A stretch of DNA of 64,000 nucleotides, from positions 1 through 64,000 of the forward strand of contig NZ_LZLV01000067.1 of the NCBI RefSeq assembly GCF_001673405.1, given 5' to 3'. The position numbers and the translations under genes are program-made. This stretch comes from Mycobacterium sp. 1245111.1. GTDB lineage: Bacteria > Actinomycetota > Actinomycetes > Mycobacteriales > Mycobacteriaceae. Of this stretch, positions 11,738 to 20,269 are shown piece by piece; the stretch's first letter is position 1, and each line of letters begins with the position of its first letter. The notes under the pieces are model-generated. The model worked only from the letters and a program-made list of their open reading frames with translations. It made no database searches and was not told the origin of the DNA.

Positions 11738-12220
11738 GTGCCGATCCCCGAATTCATCGTCGAGCTTCGACGCCACGTCGGCCATGCGCTGTTGTGGTTG
11801 CCAGCCATCACCGCGGTAGTCATACGCGACCGTCAGGTGCTGCTGATCAGACGAGCCGACAACCACGCCTGGACGCCCATCACCGGAATAATCGATCCCG
11901 GAGAGAACCCGGCGGATTGCGCTACCCGAGAAGTGTTGGAAGAGAGCGGCATTCAGGCGATCCCGCGCCGACTGGCCTGGGTGCACGTGACCCGGCCGAT
12001 GGTCCACGTCAACGGCGACCACGCCCAATACCTCGATCTCGTGTTCCGGATGGACTGGGTGGGCGGCGAACCGTTTCCCGCCGACGACGAAAGCGTCGAC
12101 GCCCGCTGGTTCGATCTGGCCGAGTTGCCGGACATGACCGACGACATGTATCGGAGGATCCAGTATGCGAAAGACGGCAATCTCACTGCGCCAACGGTTT
12201 TCGAGACCGCCGCGTCATGA
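11738..12220 (+). CDS. Nudix hydrolase
   Basis: A 160-residue Nudix-fold pyrophosphohydrolase. The full Nudix box is present: G-x5-E-x7-RE-V-x-EE-x-G-I, starting GIIDPGENPADCATREV near residue 54. The rest of the fold (VIRDRQVLLIRRADNHAW before it, DARWFDLAELP after it) is intact. The likely substrate is a nucleoside diphosphate derivative or damaged nucleotide; the sequence does not decide which. The GTG giving VPIPEFIVEL is chosen because family similarity begins there. Its stop overlaps the next ATG (ATGA), so the pair is translationally coupled. Confidence 0.88.
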   Translation: MPIPEFIVELRRHVGHALLWLPAITAVVIRDRQVLLIRRADNHAWTPITGIIDPGENPADCATREVLEESGIQAIPRRLAWVHVTRPMVHVNGDHAQYLDLVFRMDWVGGEPFPADDESVDARWFDLAELPDMTDDMYRRIQYAKDGNLTAPTVFETAAS

Positions 12221-13617
12221 CATACGCCGTCGAGCAGCTCGCTGAGTTCGTGGTCGATGCCGGTCAATCCGACATCAGCGGGCCGGCGCGGGCGACGCTG
12301 AAGCGGAACGTGCTGGACAGCATCGCCTGTGCGGTCGGTGCCCTCGACGGTGAGCTGATCCCGTCGATCCGTGCGCACGCCGAACAGTTCAGCGGCCGTC
12401 CCACAGCGACATTCGTGGGTGGTGGCCGCGCATCAGTGGACCAGGCGGCTTTCTTCAACGCCGTGCTGGTGCGTTATCCCGATCTGCTCGATACCTATCT
12501 GACGCCCGGCGGCCTGTGTCACCCGGCCGACAACTTCGGCGCGGTGTTCGCCGTCGCCGAACACGTCGACGCCAGCGGGGCGGATTTCCTGCTCGCACTC
12601 GCGGTCGCCTACGAGATCCAATGCCGTTTCAGCGCAAAGGTTCCCGTGATGGGTCGCGGGCTCAACCACGCGCTGCAACTGGCGATGTCTGCGGCCGCCG
12701 GCTCGGCCAAGCTGCTCGGACTCGACGTCGCCCGAACCGCGGACGCTATCGCCGCGTCCACCGTGGACAACGTGTCGCTGGCCGCGGTGCACACCGAACC
12801 GGTGTCGACGTGGAAGGGCATCTCACCGGCGACCACCGGGATGCGCGCGGTGTACGCAACGATGCTTGCCGGCCGCGGAATCACCGGCCCGCGAGGCTTT
12901 TTCGAGGGCCCCAATGGCCTGGAGCAACTATTCGACCAGCCGATCGACCTGCGCCCATCGGACCGATCCCTGAATGCCGTCGAGCAGACGTACCTCAAGC
13001 AGTACTGCTCACTGATCCACGGCCAGGTGGTCATCGACGCGACCCTGGCCTTGCGCGACGGGCACGCCATCGACGCCAACGACGTCGAGTCGGTGAGCCT
13101 CGAGGTGTTCCAGGGCGCATTCGACATCGCCGGCGGTGGCCGCTACGGCGACAAGGACCACCCGTCGAACAAAGAGCAGGCTGACTACAACCTCAAGTAC
13201 CTGGTGGCTGTCGCGCTGCTGGACGGGCAGGTCGGCCCGGAACAGCTTGAGACAGAACGGGTTCGCCGGTCCGACGTGCAGACGCTGCTGGCTCGCGTGG
13301 ACGTACACCCGGCAGCGGACCTGACCGAGGCCTACCCGGAGCGCACCGAGGCTCGCGTGCATATCGCGCTCAGGGACGGTCGGGCGTTTCATCGTGAGCA
13401 ATCGGACTTCGAGGGATCACCCACCCGGCCGATGTCTTGGGATCGGGTTGTCGAGAAATTCCACTGGTTGGCCGAACCGTTCGCGGATGACGCGCTGCGC
13501 GGCGAGATCGTCGACGCCGTGCACCGCCTGGACGAAATCACGGTGGCCGAATTGGCATCGCTGCTGGCGGCAGTCAGCCCGAGCGCGCGGCACGCCCGAA
13601 GCCGGGGAAGGCTGTAA
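12217..13617 (+). CDS. MmgE/PrpD family protein
   Basis: A 466-residue protein of the MmgE/PrpD family, which includes 2-methylcitrate dehydratase and cis-aconitate decarboxylase. Family features are NVLDSIACAVGA near the N-terminus, the helical-domain segment YEIQCRFSAK, VSTWKGISPATTG, and KQYCSLIHGQVVIDA (KxYP-like block). The ATG overlaps the Nudix stop. It is the last gene of the insertion that takes the place of pknI. Without prpC or prpB nearby, a methylcitrate-cycle role is not shown; another small hydroxy or unsaturated carboxylic acid is equally possible. Confidence 0.85.
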   Translation: MTYAVEQLAEFVVDAGQSDISGPARATLKRNVLDSIACAVGALDGELIPSIRAHAEQFSGRPTATFVGGGRASVDQAAFFNAVLVRYPDLLDTYLTPGGLCHPADNFGAVFAVAEHVDASGADFLLALAVAYEIQCRFSAKVPVMGRGLNHALQLAMSAAAGSAKLLGLDVARTADAIAASTVDNVSLAAVHTEPVSTWKGISPATTGMRAVYATMLAGRGITGPRGFFEGPNGLEQLFDQPIDLRPSDRSLNAVEQTYLKQYCSLIHGQVVIDATLALRDGHAIDANDVESVSLEVFQGAFDIAGGGRYGDKDHPSNKEQADYNLKYLVAVALLDGQVGPEQLETERVRRSDVQTLLARVDVHPAADLTEAYPERTEARVHIALRDGRAFHREQSDFEGSPTRPMSWDRVVEKFHWLAEPFADDALRGEIVDAVHRLDEITVAELASLLAAVSPSARHARSRGRL

Positions 13618-13634
13618 GCCGAGCTAAAGAAAGA

Positions 13635-13663
13635 TTGCGAGTACTTACTCTCTATGTTAGTTT
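13635..13663 (+). promoter_or_regulatory. Promoter with a TetR-like palindrome in its spacer
   Basis: TTGCGA (13635-13640), 17 bases, then TAGTTT (13658-13663) make a good SigA-type promoter 31 bases before the aminoacylase start. The inverted repeat GAGTA-CT-TACTC (13639-13650) sits at the -35/spacer junction, where a bound repressor would block RNA polymerase. The operon ends with a tetR gene, so autoregulation is likely. Sequence elements are seen; regulation is inferred. Confidence 0.55.
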
Positions 13664-13693
13664 CGCATCACCCCAACGATGCGGAGGACAGCA

Positions 13694-15478
13694 GTGAGCT
13701 TCGACGTGATCATTCGCGACGGATTGTGGTTCGACGGAACCGGCACGGCGCCACAGACCCGCACGCTGGGCATCCGTGACGGCGTCGTGGCCACGGTGTC
13801 GTCCAGCCCGCTAGATGAGGCCGGCTGCCCCGAGATCATCGACGCCAAGGGCAAATGGGTGGTGCCTGGATTCGTCGACGTGCACACCCACTACGACGCC
13901 GAGGTGCTGCTCGATCCCGGGCTGCGCGAATCGGTGCGTCACGGTGTCACGACGGTGCTACTGGGCATGTGCTCACTGTCGACGGTCTACGCCGAGGCCG
14001 AGGATGCTGCCGACCTGTTCAGCCGGGTCGAGGCCGTGCCGCGCAAGTTCGTCCTGGGTGCCTTGCAAGGCAAGACGTGGTCGACGCCCGCGGAGTACGT
14101 GAAGGCCATCGACGACCTGCCGCTCGGGCCGAATGTCAGTTCGCTGCTTGGCCATTCAGACCTGCGGACCGCGGTGCTGGGCTTGGAACGCGCCACCACC
14201 CGCGATGTCGAGCCCACCGATGCCGAGCTCGACAGGATGGCCGCGCTGCTCGACGACGCACTCAAGGCCGGCATGCTCGGTATGTCGGGCATGGACGCGG
14301 CAATCGACAAGCTCGACGGCGACCGCTTCCGCTCCCGTGCACTGCCGTCGACGTTCGCCACCTGGCGTGAACGCCGCAAGCTGATCAAGGTGCTGCGCAA
14401 GCGGGGCCGGATTCTGCAGAGCGCGCCCAACGTGGCCAAGGCCGAGTCGGGCCTGCTGTTCTTCCTCTCCAGCAGCCCAATGTTCGGGCTGCGCAAGGCG
14501 GTTCGGATGAGCCTGCTGGTATCCGCGGATGCCAAGTCGATGCCGTTGGCCGTCCACGTGTTCGGCCGGGGAACCCGGTTGATGAACTTCCTGCTGCGCT
14601 CCAAGGTGCGCTTTCAGCACCTGCCGGTGCCGTTCGAGCTGTACTCCGACGGCATCGACCTGCCGGTGTTCGAGGAGTTCGGCGCGGGAACCGCGGCGCT
14701 GCATCTGCGAGACCAGTTGGAGCGCAACGAATTACTGGCAGACGAGGAGTACCGCCGCCGCTTCCGTCGGCAGTTCGACCGCGTCAAGCTCGGTCCGTCT
14801 CTGTGGCACAGGGACTTTCACGAAGCGGTTATCGTCGAGTGCCCTGACACGTCGTTGATCGGCAAGAGCTTCGGCGCGATCGCCGACGAGCGCAAGCTCC
14901 ATCCGCTGGACGCATTCCTCGATGTCCTGGTGGAAAACGGTGAGCGCAATGTCCGTTGGACCACGATCGTCGCCAACCATCGGCCCAAACAACTCGACAA
15001 GCTGGCCAATGAGCCGAGCATCCACCTCGGCTTCTCCGATGCCGGCGCGCATTTGCGCAACATGGCCTTCTACAACTTCCCGGTGAAATTCCTCAAACGC
15101 ATCCTCGACGCCTACCGAGACGGTCGGCCGTTCATGACCATCGAGCGCGCCGTGCACCGCCTCACCGGCGAGGTTGCCGAATGGTTCGGCCTGGACGCGG
15201 GCACCCTGCGGGAAGGCGACCGTGCCGACTTCGTCGTGATCGACCCCGCCGGACTCGACGACTCGGTGAACGCCTACCACGAGGAGAAGGTGCCGTTCTA
15301 CGGCGACCTGAGCCGCATGGTGAACCGGAACGACGCCGCGGTGGTCGCCACCGGTGTGGGCGGCGCAATCGTGTTCCGCGATGGGCAATTCCGCGAAGGC
15401 TACGGCACGACCGTGAAGTCGGGCCGCTACCTGCGCGCGGGCGCGGGGCACCGGCAACTCGCCGGCTCGAACGCGTAG
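13694..15478 (+). CDS. N-acyl-D-amino-acid deacylase-type amidohydrolase (Rv2913c type)
   Basis: A 594-residue amidohydrolase of the D-aminoacylase family, which cleaves N-acyl groups from D-amino acids. It has a small N-terminal beta domain (FDVIIRDGLWFDGTGT), the metal motif GFVDVHTHYDAEVL (near residue 60), and the late motif LGFSDAGAHLRNMAFYNFP. It ends with the usual REGDRADFVVIDP segment. The GTG at 13694 follows GCGGAGGACA; the ATG at 13679 lies before that RBS and is less likely. The tetR gene starts 9 bases after the stop, so the two form an operon. The exact substrate is not known. Confidence 0.88.
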   Translation: MSFDVIIRDGLWFDGTGTAPQTRTLGIRDGVVATVSSSPLDEAGCPEIIDAKGKWVVPGFVDVHTHYDAEVLLDPGLRESVRHGVTTVLLGMCSLSTVYAEAEDAADLFSRVEAVPRKFVLGALQGKTWSTPAEYVKAIDDLPLGPNVSSLLGHSDLRTAVLGLERATTRDVEPTDAELDRMAALLDDALKAGMLGMSGMDAAIDKLDGDRFRSRALPSTFATWRERRKLIKVLRKRGRILQSAPNVAKAESGLLFFLSSSPMFGLRKAVRMSLLVSADAKSMPLAVHVFGRGTRLMNFLLRSKVRFQHLPVPFELYSDGIDLPVFEEFGAGTAALHLRDQLERNELLADEEYRRRFRRQFDRVKLGPSLWHRDFHEAVIVECPDTSLIGKSFGAIADERKLHPLDAFLDVLVENGERNVRWTTIVANHRPKQLDKLANEPSIHLGFSDAGAHLRNMAFYNFPVKFLKRILDAYRDGRPFMTIERAVHRLTGEVAEWFGLDAGTLREGDRADFVVIDPAGLDDSVNAYHEEKVPFYGDLSRMVNRNDAAVVATGVGGAIVFRDGQFREGYGTTVKSGRYLRAGAGHRQLAGSNA

Positions 15479-15487
15479 GTCTCGACG

Positions 15488-16084
15488 ATGGCACGGACCC
15501 AGCAGCAGCGGCGCGAAGAGACCGTGGCGCGTCTGCTCGAGGCCAGCATCGCGACGATCATCGAGATCGGCTACGCCCGGGCCTCGGCCGCGGTGATCAC
15601 CAAGCGCGCCGGGGTTTCGGTGGGCGCCCTGTTCCGGCACTTCGACACCATGGGCGACTTCATGGCCGCCACCGCATACGAAGTGCTTCGGCGCCAACTG
15701 GATTCGTTCACCAAGCGGGTCGCGGCGATACCGTCCGACCGGCCCGCCTTGGAGGCCGGGCTGACCATCCTGCGTGACATCACCAGCAGCCCCACCAATG
15801 CGGTGCTCTACGAACTGATGATCGCCGCGCGCACCGACGAAAAGCTCAACGCGACCTTGCAGCACGTGCTCGAGCAGTACACCAGCAAGATCTGCGATGC
15901 CGCGCGTGCGCTACCCGGAGCCGAGGAACTCGGCGAGGACATCTTCCCGGTGATGGTTGCGCTGCTGACCAACACCTTCGACGGAGCGGCGATGCTGCGG
16001 GCGGTGTTGCCTCAGCCCGAGATCGAGGACCGCCGCATCGCTCTGCTGTCGTCCCTGCTGAGCGGAATCGGCCTGCCGGCCTGA
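15488..16084 (+). CDS. TetR family transcriptional regulator (Rv2912c type)
   Basis: A 198-residue TetR-type repressor. The N-terminal helix-turn-helix is clear: ARTQQQRREETVARLLEAS, then ASAAVITKRAGVSVGALFRHFDTMGD (recognition helix GALFRHF, about residues 46-55). The C-terminal half is an all-helical ligand and dimer domain. It is in an operon with the upstream aminoacylase-like gene. A palindrome in that operon's promoter is the natural operator candidate. The stop is 3 bases from the stop of the convergent STAS gene. Confidence 0.9.
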   Translation: MARTQQQRREETVARLLEASIATIIEIGYARASAAVITKRAGVSVGALFRHFDTMGDFMAATAYEVLRRQLDSFTKRVAAIPSDRPALEAGLTILRDITSSPTNAVLYELMIAARTDEKLNATLQHVLEQYTSKICDAARALPGAEELGEDIFPVMVALLTNTFDGAAMLRAVLPQPEIEDRRIALLSSLLSGIGLPA

Positions 16085-16087
16085 TCG

Positions 16088-16483
16088 TCAGCTGTCGGTG
16101 AGCTTGCTCACCGCGTCGTCGAGCCTGCGGCACAGGCTCATCAGCTCGTTGATCCCGAGCAGGGTGAGGGGGCGATGAGTTGCCGGCCCGTCGGCGACCA
16201 CGCAGAACGGCGTGGCGTCGCCGAGGGTGTCTCGCGCCTTCATCAGCACGCTGATGCCGGCCGAGCCCAGGAACTCGACCTTGGACAAGTCGACGATCAA
16301 GCCCTTCGGCTTCTTGGCCAGCGCGCCGTCGATGGCCTCGGACAGTCCCGGGGCGGTCAACATGTCCACGCTTCCGCCGACCGACACCACTGCCAACCCG
16401 TCGACCTCGGACTCGCTGGCGTAGAACTCGTCCTTGTCGGTCTGAGGCGGCGAACCGGGTGCGTGTTGGTTTTCGGCCATCAT
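16088..16483 (-). CDS. STAS-domain anti-anti-sigma factor
   Basis: A 131-residue protein with one STAS domain of the SpoIIAA/RsbV type. It has VDGLAVVSVGGSVDMLTAPGL, then KGLIVDLSKVEFLGSAGISVL, where the Ser of LGSAG is the usual phosphorylation position. Such proteins bind and neutralise anti-sigma kinases in mycobacterial SigF pathways. The start is one of two adjacent ATGs, preceded by GAGAGATCG; a GTG at 16507 would add eight residues. No cognate kinase or sigma gene is nearby. A 7-bp hairpin (CTGCGTT/AACGCAG, 16508-16531) lies in its 5' leader. The gene is not in the M. tuberculosis order I recall. Confidence 0.85.
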   Translation of the reverse strand: MMAENQHAPGSPPQTDKDEFYASESEVDGLAVVSVGGSVDMLTAPGLSEAIDGALAKKPKGLIVDLSKVEFLGSAGISVLMKARDTLGDATPFCVVADGPATHRPLTLLGINELMSLCRRLDDAVSKLTDS

Positions 16484-16678
16484 CGATCTCTCATTCCTCA
16501 CGGACACCTGCGTTGACGGTTCGCAACGCAGACATCGTTGGTAATGGCTGGCGACTCAACCCACGGACGATGTCGACGCGTATCGACGGCATGCCGCGAA
16601 CCGCTATTGAACTCCTGCGCAACAGACTGCCACGGCACTCGAAGAGTAGCCGAAACGACTGACGCTGTCGCCGCAGCA

Positions 16679-17545
16679 CTACAGCGTGCCGATTCCCGAT
16701 TGCGGGTTGAGCGCAAAGCCCCAGTCGAGCAGGCTACCGGCTTGATCCCAGTAGGTCGGTCCGCCTTCGCGCACCAACCCATACATCATGGCTACCACCA
16801 GACGGCGTCCTCCGCGAGCGGCGGCACCGACGAACGTCTTGCGTGCGGCGTCGGTAAACCCGGTCTTGCCGCCGATCGCGCCCGGATACCGCGTCAGCAG
16901 CTCGTCACGGTTGGCGATCGGGTGGTCACCATTCTCGCCGGGAAAAACGGCCGACGGCTCGGCGGTGATCTGGGCGAACACCGGGTTGGCCATCGCCGCG
17001 CGGAAGATCACCGCCAGATCGTGGGCCGTCGACCAGCCCGAGCCACCGGGTCCGTCCAGCCCGGAGGGTGTCGAGGCATGGGTGTTGACCGCCCCCAGTG
17101 AGGCCGCCTTGGCGTCCATCTTGGCCACGGTGGCAGCCACGCCGCCCAGCATGTGCGCCAAGGTGTTGGCCGCGTCGTTGCCCGACACCAGCAGCAGACC
17201 GTCGAGAAGTTGACGCGCGGTGTAGGTGTTGCCCGCTTTCACGCCCACGCAGCTGCATTCGACCTGGCTGTCGGCCGCATCGGCCACCACGGTCGAGTCC
17301 AGGTTCAGCTCGTCGAGCGCCACCAGCGCGAGCAGCACCTTGATGGTGCTCGCGGGCGGGTGGCGGACATGCTCGTCACGCGCGGCCAGCACCTGACCCG
17401 AGTCGAGGTCGGCCAGCAACCACGTCTGCGCTGGGCCATCGGGGATCGGCACCGAACCGACCGGCTGCACGCCGGCGTCCGCCCACGCCGTTGGACTGGA
17501 TCCGACGAAGAACACGGCCACGATTGCGGCCATCAGCATCCGCAT
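16679..17545 (-). CDS. dacB2: D-alanyl-D-alanine carboxypeptidase DacB2
   Basis: A 288-residue low-molecular-mass penicillin-binding protein (peptidase family S11) that trims the terminal D-Ala of peptidoglycan stem peptides. It has a signal peptide (MRMLMAAIVAVFFVG, cleavage near AWADA, residue 22). All three active-site motifs are present: SxxK (Ser66-Thr-Ile-Lys69), SGN (LLLVSGNDAANT) and KTG (GGKTGFTDAA). It has no obvious C-terminal membrane anchor. The start giving MRMLMAAIV is set by the signal peptide; a longer frame upstream has non-coding composition. It corresponds to Rv2911. Confidence 0.94.
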   Translation of the reverse strand: MRMLMAAIVAVFFVGSSPTAWADAGVQPVGSVPIPDGPAQTWLLADLDSGQVLAARDEHVRHPPASTIKVLLALVALDELNLDSTVVADAADSQVECSCVGVKAGNTYTARQLLDGLLLVSGNDAANTLAHMLGGVAATVAKMDAKAASLGAVNTHASTPSGLDGPGGSGWSTAHDLAVIFRAAMANPVFAQITAEPSAVFPGENGDHPIANRDELLTRYPGAIGGKTGFTDAARKTFVGAAARGGRRLVVAMMYGLVREGGPTYWDQAGSLLDWGFALNPQSGIGTL

Positions 17546-17657
17546 GGGGCGACAGTACCGGCCTGCCGGCCGGCCGCCCTCGCCGCACTTGGCCCGCTGC
17601 TCCCCGGCTTGCGGGGCAAGCCGCATGGCCGCCGGGCGGCAGGTGTTCAATCAAGCC

Positions 17658-18092
17658 ATGTTGAGCCATGCCGAAATCTCGGACCGCTTGGAAATCCAGC
17701 AGCTGATCACCGATTACTCCACCGCGATCGACACGCGTCGGTTCGACGATCTCGACGCCGTATTCACCCCGGACGCCTACATCGACTACACGGCTCTCGG
17801 CGGGATCGAGGGCAGCTATCCCGAGGTGAAGGCCTGGCTGGCCGAGGTGCTGCCGAACTTTCCGATGTACGCGCACATGCTGGGCAACTTCTCGGTCCGC
17901 ATCGACGGCGACACCGCCTCGTCGCGGACGATCTGCTTCAACCCGATGGTAGTGCCGGCCGCGACGACACAAAAAGGCCCAGACCAGATCATGTTTTGCG
18001 GGCTGTGGTACGACGACGAGTTCGCCCGGACCGACGACGGCTGGCGGATGACCCGTCGCGTCGAGACGAAGTGCTTCCAGAAAATCATGTAG
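17658..18092 (+). CDS. SnoaL-like / NTF2-fold protein (Rv2910c type)
   Basis: A 144-residue single-domain protein with the NTF2-like alpha+beta barrel pattern: EIQQLITDYSTAIDTRRFDDLDAVF near the start, DYTALGG, then alternating strands ending DDGWRMTRRVETKCFQ. This is the SnoaL-like group, which covers scytalone-dehydratase-like and hydroxylating small enzymes. No catalytic residue can be assigned with confidence. The ATG giving MLSHAEISD is chosen; the frame is open further upstream but overlaps the divergent dacB2 start. Its position between dacB2 and rpsP is the same as in M. tuberculosis. Confidence 0.85.
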   Translation: MLSHAEISDRLEIQQLITDYSTAIDTRRFDDLDAVFTPDAYIDYTALGGIEGSYPEVKAWLAEVLPNFPMYAHMLGNFSVRIDGDTASSRTICFNPMVVPAATTQKGPDQIMFCGLWYDDEFARTDDGWRMTRRVETKCFQKIM

Positions 18093-18104
18093 TCCGCGTG
18101 AATT

Positions 18105-18133
18105 TCTGACTTAAGCCCTGGTTCTGGCACAAT
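18105..18133 (+). promoter_or_regulatory. Probable rpsP operon promoter
   Basis: TCTGAC, 17 bases, CACAAT (18128-18133), within the string TGGCACAATGG. The same GGCACAAT string occurs upstream of rplS and dxr. It would leave a leader of about 135 bases before rpsP. Confidence 0.4.
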
Positions 18134-18273
18134 GGGCGGCTGTCCGTCGCGCGACCCACCGCCACTGCGGTGCTTGTCCGGCGGTCACACACGCGAGGCA
18201 AAACCGGATCCGGGCACTCCCGCCCGAATCGCTGAATTGCAGCGTGACACCTTCTAGGAGAAGTCGCTTCACC

Positions 18274-18786
18274 ATGGCTGTAAAGATCAAGCTCACCCGG
18301 CTCGGCAAGATCCGCAATCCCCAGTACCGCATCGCAGTCGCCGACTCGCGCACGCGCCGCGAAGGCCGCGCCATCGAGGTCATCGGCCGGTACCACCCGA
18401 AGGAAGACCCGAGCCTGATCGAGGTCGACTCCGAGCGCGCCCAGTACTGGCTGTCGGTCGGCGCTCAGCCCACCGAGCCCGTTCTCAAGCTGCTGAAAAT
18501 CACCGGCGACTGGCAGAAGTTCAAGGGCCTGCCCGGCGCCGAGGGCCGACTCAAGGTCGCCGAGCCCAAGCCCACCAAGCTCGAGCTGTTCAACGCGGCG
18601 CTAGCCGCCGCCGACGGCGGACCCGACACCGAGGCCGCCAAGCCGAAGCAGAAGAAGGCGCCGGCGAAGAAGGCCGCCGAGAAGCCGGCCGACGAGGCCG
18701 AAAAGGCCCCTGCCGCCGAGAAGCCCGCTGAGGAAGCCGCGCCGGCCGCCGAGGCCGAAGCCGCCGAGCCGGCTACCGAGAGCTGA
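18274..18786 (+). CDS. rpsP: 30S ribosomal protein S16
   Basis: A 170-residue S16. The conserved core occupies residues 1-90 ([24 protein letters not shown], then IGRYHP). A long Lys/Ala/Glu-rich tail follows (from about 110), an actinobacterial extension absent from the E. coli protein. The ATG follows TAGGAGAAGTC, a clear ribosome-binding site. It is the first gene of the ribosome-maturation operon rpsP-khpA-rimM-trmD, with short gaps. S16 stabilises the 5' domain of 16S rRNA during assembly. Confidence 0.98.
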   Translation: MAVKIKLTRLGKIRNPQYRIAVADSRTRREGRAIEVIGRYHPKEDPSLIEVDSERAQYWLSVGAQPTEPVLKLLKITGDWQKFKGLPGAEGRLKVAEPKPTKLELFNAALAAADGGPDTEAAKPKQKKAPAKKAAEKPADEAEKAPAAEKPAEEAAPAAEAEAAEPATES

Positions 18787-18793
18787 CCGCGCC

Positions 18794-19036
18794 ATGAGCA
18801 CCGTCGTCGTTGACGCCGTCGAACACCTGGTCCGTGGGATCGTCGACAATCCCGACGATGTTCGCGTCGACATGGTCACCAGCCGTCGCGGCCGGACCGT
18901 CGAAGTGCACGTCCACCCGGAAGACCTCGGCAAGGTGATCGGTCGCGGGGGGCGCACCGCGACCGCGCTGCGCACGTTGGTCGCCGGCATCGGTGGCCGC
19001 GGCATTCGCGTCGACGTGGTGGACACCGACCAGTAG
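18794..19036 (+). CDS. khpA: KH-domain RNA-binding protein KhpA
   Basis: An 80-residue protein that is essentially one KH domain. The GxxG RNA-binding loop is visible in [17 protein letters not shown] (GRGG near residue 50). KhpA usually pairs with KhpB (Jag) as a small RNA chaperone linked to cell-wall growth. The ATG lies 7 bases after the rpsP stop, and rimM starts 13 bases after the khpA stop. It corresponds to Rv2908c. Length and position are standard for the family. Confidence 0.94.
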   Translation: MSTVVVDAVEHLVRGIVDNPDDVRVDMVTSRRGRTVEVHVHPEDLGKVIGRGGRTATALRTLVAGIGGRGIRVDVVDTDQ

Positions 19037-19049
19037 CGGAGAGCTCGGC

Positions 19050-19571
19050 GTGGAGTTAACTGTCGGGCGCGTCGTCAAAGCGCACGGCGTCACGGGTGAA
19101 CTCGTCGTCGACATCCGCACCGACGATCCCGAGCAGCGGTTCGCTCCGGGATCGACGTTGCGCGCCAAGGGATCTGATCGCAGCGAGCGCAGCTACACCG
19201 TCGATACGGTCCGACCGCACGGCGGCCGCCTTCTGGTGCGACTGTCCGGCGTGGCCGACCGCGACACCGCCGATGCACTGCGCGGCAGTGTGTTCGTCAT
19301 CGACTCGGCGGACTTGCCGCCCATCGACGAGGACGACACCTACTACGACCACCAACTCGAGGGTCTGCAGGTGCAGACGACGGCAGGCGTCGAATTAGGC
19401 ACTGTCACCGAGGTTTTGCACACCGCGGCCGGTGAACTGCTCGCGGTCAAGCGCGAACATGCCCCCGAGTTACTGGTGCCGTTCGTCAGCGCCATCGTCA
19501 CGTCGGTGTCGCTGGAGAACGGTGTCGTCGAGATCGACCCGCCGGATGGTCTCCTGGACCTGGAGAACTGA
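19050..19571 (+). CDS. rimM: 16S rRNA processing protein RimM
   Basis: A 173-residue ribosome-maturation factor that helps assemble the 30S head. The N-terminal barrel starts [20 protein letters not shown], and the C-terminal PRC-barrel is recognised by [13 protein letters not shown] and [15 protein letters not shown]. The GTG start follows GCGGAGAGCTC. It is the third gene of the rpsP operon, between khpA and trmD, an order widely conserved in bacteria. RimM acts at the S19/16S helix region together with S16 assembly. Confidence 0.96.
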   Translation: MELTVGRVVKAHGVTGELVVDIRTDDPEQRFAPGSTLRAKGSDRSERSYTVDTVRPHGGRLLVRLSGVADRDTADALRGSVFVIDSADLPPIDEDDTYYDHQLEGLQVQTTAGVELGTVTEVLHTAAGELLAVKREHAPELLVPFVSAIVTSVSLENGVVEIDPPDGLLDLEN

Positions 19572-19581
19572 GGGCGCCGAG

Positions 19582-20268
19582 ATGAGAATCGACGTCGTCA
19601 CGATCTTCCCGTCGTATCTGGATCCGCTGCGGCAGTCGTTGCCGGGCAAGGCGATTCAGTCGGGTCTCGTCCAGTTCGACGTGCACGACCTGCGCCGGTG
19701 GACCCACGACGTGCACCACTCGGTCGACGACTCGCCGTACGGCGGTGGGCCGGGGATGGTGATGAAGGCGCCGGTCTGGGGTGAGGCGCTCGACGAGATC
19801 TGTTCACACGAAACGCTTCTCGTTGTCCCGACGCCAGCCGGCCGGTTGTTCACCCAGGCGACCGCACAGCGGTGGGTCAGGGAACCGCATCTGGTGTTCG
19901 CGTGCGGCCGCTACGAGGGAATCGACCAGCGGGTCGCCGAGGACGCCGCCACCCGGATGCGGGTCGAAGAGGTGTCCATCGGGGACTACGTGCTGCCGGG
20001 CGGCGAGTCTGCGGCGCTGGTCATGATCGAGGCCGTGCTACGGCTGCTGCCGAACGTGCTCGGCAATCCGCTCTCCCACCAAGATGATTCACACTCCGAC
20101 GGGATGCTCGAGGGACCGTCGTACACCCGGCCGCCGACCTGGCGGGGCCTCGACGTCCCCGAGGTGCTGCTGTCCGGCGACCACGCCCGCGTCGACGCGT
20201 GGCGGCGCCAGGCCGGCGAGCAGCGGACCCGCGAGCGCCGACCCGACCTGTGGCGGGATCGGACCTAA
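19582..20268 (+). CDS. trmD: tRNA (guanine37-N1)-methyltransferase TrmD
   Basis: A 228-residue SPOUT-class methyltransferase that makes m1G37 in tRNAs reading CNN codons and so prevents +1 frameshifts. It starts [15 protein letters not shown]. The SAM-binding trefoil knot is visible as [33 protein letters not shown] and the segment LEGPSYTRP. The ATG lies 10 bases after the rimM stop. It is the last gene of the operon and converges on lppW with one base between the stop codons. It is essential in mycobacteria. Confidence 0.97.
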   Translation: MRIDVVTIFPSYLDPLRQSLPGKAIQSGLVQFDVHDLRRWTHDVHHSVDDSPYGGGPGMVMKAPVWGEALDEICSHETLLVVPTPAGRLFTQATAQRWVREPHLVFACGRYEGIDQRVAEDAATRMRVEEVSIGDYVLPGGESAALVMIEAVLRLLPNVLGNPLSHQDDSHSDGMLEGPSYTRPPTWRGLDVPEVLLSGDHARVDAWRRQAGEQRTRERRPDLWRDRT

Positions 20269-20269
20269 G

